Assembly (NCBI GenBank): GCA_016934415.1
Contig: JAFGSW010000040.1
Span: forward strand, 1-50,217
Source: Spirochaetales bacterium
GTDB taxonomy: Bacteria > Spirochaetota > Spirochaetia > SZUA-6 > RPPD01
Reading direction: 5' to 3'
Length of the DNA: 50,217 bases
The notes beneath the pieces were generated by a model. The model saw only the letters and a list, made by a program, of their open reading frames with translations. It was not told the origin of the DNA and made no database searches. Below are positions 44,965-50,217 of this stretch, piece by piece; positions within the stretch are counted from its first letter, which is position 1; every line of letters starts with the position of its first letter. Both the position numbers and the translations under genes were made by a program.

Positions 44965-46452
44965 TTAAGAACGCCGCATCACCTCATTGATGCGCAGTTG
45001 ATTCCCGATCGAGCGCGGCGTGGTGCCCGGACCGATGACGAGGCATTCGATATCCGTCATGTCCGCCCAGTCCTCCAGGTTTGCCGCCGTCAATTTCAGC
45101 GAGAAACAGGTATGATGCGCCCCTCCCGCCAGGATCCACGATTCGGTGGAATCCCTGAAAGACGGCAATGGCTTCCAGACAACCCTGGCGACCGGTAATT
45201 TCGGCATCGGCTTTTCGATTTTTACTGATTCGACCTCATTGACGATCAGTCGGAACCGGTTTCCCAGGTCGATCAGGGAGACGCAGACGGCGCGGCCCGC
45301 GTCCCCGTCGAACACCAGCCTCGCCGGATCGGCCTTGCCCCCGATGGAAAGCGGGTGCACCTCGACGCGGGCGCGGGCGGAGGAAAGCGACGGGCACACT
45401 TCCAGCATATGGGCGCCCAGGATCATTTCCCGGCCCGGTTCCAAATGATAGGTATAGTCCTCCATGAACGAGGTGCCCCGGTTGCCCGACATGATTTTCA
45501 TGAGGCGTACGATACCGGCGGTTTTCCAATCGCCTTCCGCCCCGAAGCCGTAGCCCTTGGCCATGAGCCGCTGCACGGCCAGCCCGGGCAATTGCGGCAG
45601 GCCGGCCAGGTTCTCGAAGGTGGTGGTGAAGGCGCCGAAACCGCCCCCTTCCAGGAAAGCCTGCATGCCGATTTCCATGCGCGCCTGTTCCCTGATCGCG
45701 TCGCGCGCCGGACCGGCTTTCCCGGCCTCCCGGGGAAATTCATATTGCTCCTCATACTCCCGCATGAGCCGCTCCGCCCGGTCGTCCGTGACCGCTTTGA
45801 CGGCGGCCGCCACATCTCCCAGGCCGTAGCCGTTGACCGACCAGCCGAATTTCACCTGCGCCTCCACCTTGTCGCCTTCGGTGACGGCCACGTCGCGCAT
45901 GTTGTCGCCGAACCGGGCGATTTTCAAGGCGCGGCTTTCCATAAAGGCGCGGGCCGTGTTCATCCAATCCGCGACACGGGCGATGACATCGGGATTTTTC
46001 CAATGCCCGGCGATGACTTTGCGTTTGACGTTCATTCTGGAGCAGATGAAACCGAACTCCCGGTCGCCGTGGGCGGATTGGTTCAGGTTCATGAAGTCCA
46101 TGTCGATCGAGTCCCAGGGGATGTCCCGGTTGTACTGCGTGTGCAGGTGGAGGAGGGGCTTGCGCAATTCGGACAGCCCGGCGATCCACATTTTGGCGGG
46201 GGAAAAGGTATGCATCCAGGCGATGAGCCCGGCGCAGGCGTCGGACGAATTCGCCTCCAGGAACAATCTCCCGATCGCCTCAGGCGTGGTGAGGACGGGT
46301 TTACATACCACATGATGCGGGAGCGATGAATGACGATCGAAAAAATCGGCAATTTCCCGGGAATGGGAGTCGACCTGGCGGAGGGTTTCCGGCCCGTAAA
46401 GATGCTGGCTGCCGGTGATAAACCAGAATTCATAAACGGTGGCGTTAGGCAT
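44965..46452 (-). CDS. araA: L-arabinose isomerase
   Basis: A 495-residue enzyme converting L-arabinose to L-ribulose, of the usual ~500 length. Start FWFITGSQHLYGPETLRQV is the family signature. Metal ligands lie in LEGGGFGAFTTTFENL, GYGFGAEGDWK, FMEDYTYHL and GGAHHTCFS, corresponding to Glu, Glu, His, His of the Mn2+ site. CAGGAGCATTT precedes the ATG at 46452. No kinase (araB) or epimerase is in the window. The next sugar genes are divergent and probably import the same pentose. A TATTAT -10 box lies at about 46506-46501 with a poor -35, suggesting activator dependence. Confidence 0.96.
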   Translation of the reverse strand: MPNATVYEFWFITGSQHLYGPETLRQVDSHSREIADFFDRHSSLPHHVVCKPVLTTPEAIGRLFLEANSSDACAGLIAWMHTFSPAKMWIAGLSELRKPLLHLHTQYNRDIPWDSIDMDFMNLNQSAHGDREFGFICSRMNVKRKVIAGHWKNPDVIARVADWMNTARAFMESRALKIARFGDNMRDVAVTEGDKVEAQVKFGWSVNGYGLGDVAAAVKAVTDDRAERLMREYEEQYEFPREAGKAGPARDAIREQARMEIGMQAFLEGGGFGAFTTTFENLAGLPQLPGLAVQRLMAKGYGFGAEGDWKTAGIVRLMKIMSGNRGTSFMEDYTYHLEPGREMILGAHMLEVCPSLSSARARVEVHPLSIGGKADPARLVFDGDAGRAVCVSLIDLGNRFRLIVNEVESVKIEKPMPKLPVARVVWKPLPSFRDSTESWILAGGAHHTCFSLKLTAANLEDWADMTDIECLVIGPGTTPRSIGNQLRINEVMRRS

Positions 46453-46633
46453 AAATGCTCCTGGGCAAGAATCGGATTTTGGTTGCGAGTCATTGAGACT
46501 ATAATACATTTCATCGGATTGGAATATAGAGAGTCGAATGCCGGCGATTCCCGGCCGGGGTACCGTTTGGGGAGCGCGGGCTATTCAAACCCCGCGCTGA
46601 AGGAAAAATGCCCGAATGAAAGACTGATGCCCA

Positions 46634-46662
46634 TTGACATCCTCTCACTGACAATGTAATGT
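46634..46662 (+). promoter_or_regulatory. possible promoter of the sugar ABC operon
   Basis: TTGACA (46634-46639), a 17-base spacer, TAATGT (46657-46662). The -35 box is perfect, the -10 box weak. The inverted repeat at 46692-46709 lies just downstream of the expected start. Confidence 0.4.
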
Positions 46663-46691
46663 ATCTAAATACTGATCGTTTTTTTGCGATA

Positions 46692-46709
46692 TGCGTTAAC
46701 GATAACGCA
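46692..46709. promoter_or_regulatory. operator-like inverted repeat TGCGTTA-N4-TAACGCA
   Basis: Perfect 7-bp arms around ACGA in the araA/ABC divergent region. Spacing and symmetry fit a dimeric repressor. The rest of 46453-46953 shows an unused strong Shine-Dalgarno (AAAGGAGGT at 46855) but no supported gene. Confidence 0.5.
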
Positions 46710-46953
46710 GGATGGCGTTTGTCCGGGCCGGGAAGCCCGCGGCGGGCGGGAGGGCGAGGATCTTTCATGGAAACCACGGGGTGGCAACCGGACGAAATAA
46801 GGCAATGCCGCCCCGATTCAGTTTTAAATAATGAATGCAGTCAATGACGCGTGAAAGGAGGTAATCACTTTTACTACTCGTGAACGGCGAAGCATTTCCG
46901 GGGGAATTCTTCGTCGATACATTATTCATCCCGAAAGGGAAAGGAGGAACAAT

Positions 46954-47958
46954 ATGAAAAAAAACACTCGAAAAATTATGGTTACGTTAGCCATAATTGC
47001 CTTAGTAAGTATTTTTACGGTATTTACCGGGTGTCAAAAAGAACAGGGAACGGGGCTGATCAAGGTCGGCATCGTCAATCTGCCGCCGGAAGAATCCGGC
47101 TACCGGCAGGCGAATGTTGAAGACATGAACAACGTCTTCTCACAGGCGAACGGCTATAACGCAAAACAGACCAACACCGGCGACAACAGCGAGCAGATCG
47201 CCGCGGCGAAAGGGTACATTCGAGATGGAGTGAACTATCTCCTGATCTCGGCCGCCAACGCGTCCGGCTGGGACGACGTCCTCAAGTCCGCAAAAGCCGC
47301 CGGCATCAAGGTTATTCTCTTTGACCGTGCGATTCAAACGGACCCCTCGAACTATCAGTCGGCACTTCTCTCGGATATGGCGTATGAGGGCAATACGGCG
47401 GTCGAGTGGGTGTTGAAAAATGTTCCGAAACCGATCAAACTGATCCTTATTCGCGGCCAGTTGGGTTCCGCGGCCGAAATAGGCCGCAGCGCCGCGGTGC
47501 TTAAAGCCGAAAAAGAAGGTAAACTCACCATCGTGGCCGATGGAACGGGTGGAGACAGTTGGAGCCTTGAGGAAGCCCGCAAAGTGGTTGAAGCCGCGAT
47601 TGCGGCGAAAAAGGACTTCAACGTCATCTACGCGGAGAACGACGGAATGGCGCAGGGCGCCGCTCAGGCGCTCGCGGCGGCCGGTATCAGTTTCGGCAAG
47701 GGCGGCAAGGTCAAGATCCTCGGTTTTGACTTCAACCGTTTTGCGCTTCGCAACGTACAGGAAGGTTACTGGGACGCAGACATGCAGTGCAGTCCGCGTC
47801 AGGCGGCCGAGATTTCCGGCTGGATCAAAAGCGGTAATCTCCCCAACGGAATCGTCTATCAGAAGGAAATTCTCCTTGATACCGCCACGATAACCGACGA
47901 AGACGTCGCCAAATGGGGGATCAATGCCGATCCCGGCAAGGGTGTGGTGACAAGGTAG
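46954..47958 (+). CDS. sugar ABC transporter substrate-binding lipoprotein (YtfQ/RbsB family)
   Basis: 334 residues. Lipoprotein signal ending FTVFTGC (C27), then a type I periplasmic-binding fold: KVGIVNLPPEESGYRQANVE, VNYLLISAANASGWDDVLKS, KVILFDRAIQTD and VIYAENDGMAQGA. The opening and hinge motifs are closest to the galactofuranose/arabinofuranose-binding YtfQ group, which fits the neighbouring arabinose isomerase. AAAGGAGGAACAAT gives a strong ribosome binding site. First gene of binding protein, ATPase, permease. Confidence 0.9.
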   Translation: MKKNTRKIMVTLAIIALVSIFTVFTGCQKEQGTGLIKVGIVNLPPEESGYRQANVEDMNNVFSQANGYNAKQTNTGDNSEQIAAAKGYIRDGVNYLLISAANASGWDDVLKSAKAAGIKVILFDRAIQTDPSNYQSALLSDMAYEGNTAVEWVLKNVPKPIKLILIRGQLGSAAEIGRSAAVLKAEKEGKLTIVADGTGGDSWSLEEARKVVEAAIAAKKDFNVIYAENDGMAQGAAQALAAAGISFGKGGKVKILGFDFNRFALRNVQEGYWDADMQCSPRQAAEISGWIKSGNLPNGIVYQKEILLDTATITDEDVAKWGINADPGKGVVTR

Positions 47959-48075
47959 CAGTTTTTTTGGAAAAATTTCACAATCGATAGATTGTGTGCG
48001 CGGTGCGGTGTTCGGATTGAGTCCGGCACACCGCATCGCGATTTGTTTGTAGAGTCCCGGTAAGGAGATCTTCGG

Positions 48076-49578
48076 GTGCGGTCAGAAAACATAATCGAAA
48101 TGAAGGGTATCCGCAAAGCCTTTCCAGGGGTCAGAGCTCTGTATGACGTGGACTTCGCGCTCCGAAAGGGCGAGATCCATGCCCTGATGGGCGAAAACGG
48201 AGCGGGCAAGTCCACACTGATCAAGATCATCACCGGGGTGTACGAAAAGGACGCCGGTCGGATTGCGATAGATGGAAAGCCGATCCACTTCAGGTCGCCG
48301 CAGGAAGCGCAAAATTCGGGAATCGGCACGGTCTATCAGGAAATAACCCTTTGCCCCAATCTGACCGTGGCGGAGAATATGTTTATCGGTCGCGGCCGAT
48401 ACGCTTTCGTTCAATGGAAGCGGATGAAGGCAAAGGCGATACAACTGCTCGCCTCCCTCGGTATTCCGGCGAGGCCGACCCAGGAGCTTTCAAGCTGTTC
48501 GCTTGCGGTCCAGCAGATGATTGCGATTGCCCGCGCGATCGATATGGACTGCAAGATTCTCATCCTGGACGAGCCGACGTCCTCGCTTGACGATGACGAG
48601 GTAGGAAAGCTCTTCGAGCTCATGCGCGAACTGAAGACCCGGGGCGTGGGGATCATCTTCATCACCCACTTTATCGATCAGGTATACGAAATCTCGGACA
48701 GGATTACGGTGCTGCGCAATGGAGAATTGATCGGCGAATACGCGGCATCCGCGCTTCCCCAAATCGAACTGGTCGCGAAGATGATGGGCAAGGATCTGGA
48801 TGACGTCACAAAGATACAAAAACATGAGCCGCTTGCATCCGACTCAAGCGTACCGGTTTTCGAAGGCAAGGCGCTTTCGAGCGCCGCCGGGGTACGGCCC
48901 TTCAACTTTGCCATACAAAAAGGCGAGGTGAACGGGTTCGCCGGACTGCTCGGCTCCGGGCGCAGCGAAAGCGCCCGCGCAATCTTCGCCGCGGACAAGG
49001 TGACGGGCGGTGACGTCAGGATGAACGGCAGGAGAGTGAAGATCAAGACGCCCCTGCACGCCATGAAACGGGGAATCGGCTATCTGCCGGAGGACCGCAA
49101 GGGGGACGGAATCATCGCCGAGCTTTCGGTGCGCGACAACATCATTCTGGCCTTGCAGGTCATGAAAGGCTTTTTCAGGCCTCTTTCGCGGAAACAGGCG
49201 GCGGCGTTTTCCGACGAGTATGTGCGGAGACTGAACATCAAGACCCCGTCCACGGGCACGCCCATCACGTCTCTTTCCGGCGGCAATCAGCAGAAGGTCA
49301 TTCTGGCCCGCTGGCTGCTCACGCAGCCTGAGTATCTGATCCTCGATGAACCCACGCGGGGAATCGACGTCGGAACCAAGGTGGAGATTCAAAAACTCGT
49401 GCTCGAGCTCGCCGAAGACGGGATGAGCCTGACATTCATATCTTCGGAAATTGACGAAATGCTTCGAACCTGCTCCCGATTGATCGTCATGAAGGACCGT
49501 GAAATCGTCGGGGAACTCAGCGGAATGAATGTGACCGAACAAGATGTCATGCGTGTCATAGCCCAGGGGGGAGAATGA
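48076..49578 (+). CDS. sugar ABC transporter, double ATPase subunit (YtfR/RbsA/MglA type)
   Basis: 500 residues with two ABC domains. The first has Walker A GENGAGKSTLIKI, signature ELSSCSLAVQQM and Walker B CKILILDEPTSSL. The second, with a degenerate Walker A (AGLLGSGRSE), keeps SLSGGNQQKVILARWL and EYLILDEPTRGIDVG. This two-domain layout is diagnostic of carbohydrate uptake transporter class 2. The GTG start has TAAGGAGAT upstream. Between it and the permease gene is a strong hairpin. Confidence 0.95.
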   Translation: MRSENIIEMKGIRKAFPGVRALYDVDFALRKGEIHALMGENGAGKSTLIKIITGVYEKDAGRIAIDGKPIHFRSPQEAQNSGIGTVYQEITLCPNLTVAENMFIGRGRYAFVQWKRMKAKAIQLLASLGIPARPTQELSSCSLAVQQMIAIARAIDMDCKILILDEPTSSLDDDEVGKLFELMRELKTRGVGIIFITHFIDQVYEISDRITVLRNGELIGEYAASALPQIELVAKMMGKDLDDVTKIQKHEPLASDSSVPVFEGKALSSAAGVRPFNFAIQKGEVNGFAGLLGSGRSESARAIFAADKVTGGDVRMNGRRVKIKTPLHAMKRGIGYLPEDRKGDGIIAELSVRDNIILALQVMKGFFRPLSRKQAAAFSDEYVRRLNIKTPSTGTPITSLSGGNQQKVILARWLLTQPEYLILDEPTRGIDVGTKVEIQKLVLELAEDGMSLTFISSEIDEMLRTCSRLIVMKDREIVGELSGMNVTEQDVMRVIAQGGE

Positions 49579-49609
49579 TGCTGAAAATCAAATGATTTTC
49601 AGCATTTTT
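49578..49609 (+). terminator. hairpin with T tract between ATPase and permease genes
   Basis: ATGCTGAAAATC-AAAT-GATTTTCAGCAT, a perfect 12-bp stem followed by TTTT, overlapping the ATPase stop codon. It looks like an intrinsic terminator inside the operon and may lower permease expression or protect the upstream mRNA from decay. Confidence 0.7.
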
Positions 49610-49626
49610 GATTATACTGGTTTTCT

Positions 49627-50217
49627 ATGGCCTTACGGCATAATCAACCAGACCATGTCGTCGATTATGGAAGTAGAAAACCATCTGCTATGGAGTGGAA
49701 TATGCGCCGGTTGATAGCATGGGTATCTCATCTGTTCCTTCCGCTTTCGGTTCTGGTTCTCCTCATTGTGATTAATCTCTTCAAGGGCGCCGAATACTTC
49801 AGCCTCGCCGTGGTAAACGGAGCATTGTACGGGAACATACCGAATATCCTCTTCGGCGCCTCGGAGTTGGTTATTCTGGCAATAGGTATGACCCTGGTGA
49901 CTGCGGCCTCACAAGGGCAGGACATAGGCATAGGCGCGAGCGCCACCATTACTTCCGCCGTATTTGTCCTGTTCGTCCTCAATGCCGGCGAGGTCACTTT
50001 GTTGACCATAATGGCGGGTTTCCTCATAAGCTGCGTGGCCGGGCTGGTCCTCGGCTTATTCAACGGCATCCTGGTTTCGGTATTCAAGGTTCAGCCGATG
50101 GTCGCGACCCTCATCCTGTTTATGGGGGGAAGGTCCATCGCCTTTATGATTGACGGCAAATTATCTCCCATCCTGGCGAACGATATATCGAATCAAATCG
50201 GCACCGTCATACCGGGA
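49627..50217 (+). CDS. sugar ABC transporter permease, partial (YtfT/RbsC family)
   Basis: Open to the window edge. From ATG 49702 the product begins MRRLIAWVSHLFLPLSVLVL. Later motifs ILFGASELVILAIGMTLVTA, GQDIGIGASATITSAVFVLF and VQPMVATLILFMGGRSIAFM are typical of the class 2 carbohydrate permease family. In-frame ATGs at 49627 and 49690 are also possible. TGGAGTGGAAT before 49702 makes that start likely. The protein should form the membrane channel with the preceding ATPase; about half is visible. Confidence 0.9.
   Translation, partial: MALRHNQPDHVVDYGSRKPSAMEWNMRRLIAWVSHLFLPLSVLVLLIVINLFKGAEYFSLAVVNGALYGNIPNILFGASELVILAIGMTLVTAASQGQDIGIGASATITSAVFVLFVLNAGEVTLLTIMAGFLISCVAGLVLGLFNGILVSVFKVQPMVATLILFMGGRSIAFMIDGKLSPILANDISNQIGTVIPG

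Noticed and set aside
46659-46847. 62-codon frame upstream of the ABC operon
   Set aside because: It runs across the operator-like inverted repeat, has no ribosome binding site and no recognisable product.
46884-46957. 25-codon leader frame (GTG) ending in an ATGA overlap with the binding-protein gene
   Set aside because: The only Shine-Dalgarno (46855-46863) is about 20 bases away from the GTG, too far. Overlap alone is weak evidence.

Overview
The window looks like a chromosomal segment of a GC-rich, free-living or sediment-type bacterium. My best guess is Spirochaetota, held loosely. It rests on the cyclic-nucleotide/anti-sigma-like ATPase hybrid at 7138-8442, the relaxed lipoprotein boxes and the sugar-ABC/polysaccharide gene content. 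No rRNA or marker gene fixes the taxonomy. Intergenic spaces outside 34-45 kb are seeded with short dispersed repeats built from CGGAT steps, often as inverted pairs, and with GC-rich palindromes. Several genes (xseA, purL, the 7138-8442 gene, the PTS IIA gene, the 26871 gene, the TPR gene at 32202) have a sigma70-like -10 box only 7-12 bases from the start codon and no Shine-Dalgarno, which suggests leaderless mRNAs.

Layout. 0.3-2.5 kb (minus): xseA-xseB and an M50 membrane protease. 2.8-4.7 kb: arginine decarboxylase speA. 5.2-5.9 kb: a zinc-ribbon protein with a Gly/Arg-rich head and acidic tail. 6.0-6.9 kb: a DUF4037 pseudogene. 7.1-12.4 kb (minus): a regulatory ATPase/cNMP protein, then purQ and a PurS-PurL fusion, overlapping by four bases. 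12.8-16.3 kb (plus): a PTS IIA protein, then a corrinoid one-carbon set (corrinoid protein, reductive-activation protein, UroD-type methyltransferase) followed by the frameshifted tail of a second methyltransferase. 16.5-20.7 kb: MATE exporter, serine hydrolase lipoprotein and KDPG aldolase. 20.9-24.9 kb: a divergent polysaccharide pair, a GH5 glycosidase and a lipoprotein with three CBM60-like modules, polyserine linkers and an SGNH esterase.

25.3-33 kb: DUF1573 lipoprotein, nitrilase-family amidase, two half-size UPF0016 metal transporter genes of which the first carries a ferritin-like tail, a response regulator, and a minus-strand operon. That operon runs TPR protein, CDP-alcohol phosphatidyltransferase, cNMP-binding protein, and an 808-residue fusion of histidine kinase, CoA-disulfide-reductase-like flavoprotein and rhodanese. 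33.2-34.3 kb: a broken P-loop kinase gene, a 21-bp tandem array, tRNA-Pro(TGG) and tRNA-Arg(TCT).

34,216-44,843: an integrated element of about 10.6 kb in tRNA-Arg, bounded by identical 53-bp direct repeats. It carries two tyrosine recombinases, a long minus-strand operon led by a ribbon-helix-helix regulator, an excisionase-like protein and a primase/ATPase, a set of small four-base-overlapping genes, and an AT-rich cargo end with a zinc-ribbon/2-deoxyribosyltransferase-like protein, a predicted nucleotide- or NAD-targeting effector. It has no capsid, relaxase or secretion gene and resembles a phage satellite. 45-50.2 kb: L-arabinose isomerase and a divergent pentose/furanose ABC transporter (binding lipoprotein, double ATPase, permease cut by the window edge). 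With the GH5 and CBM60 proteins this fits use of arabinoxylan-like plant polymers.

The candidates I rate most interesting are the kinase-flavoprotein-rhodanese fusion, the satellite-like island with its effector, and the split metal transporter with the ferritin-like tail.
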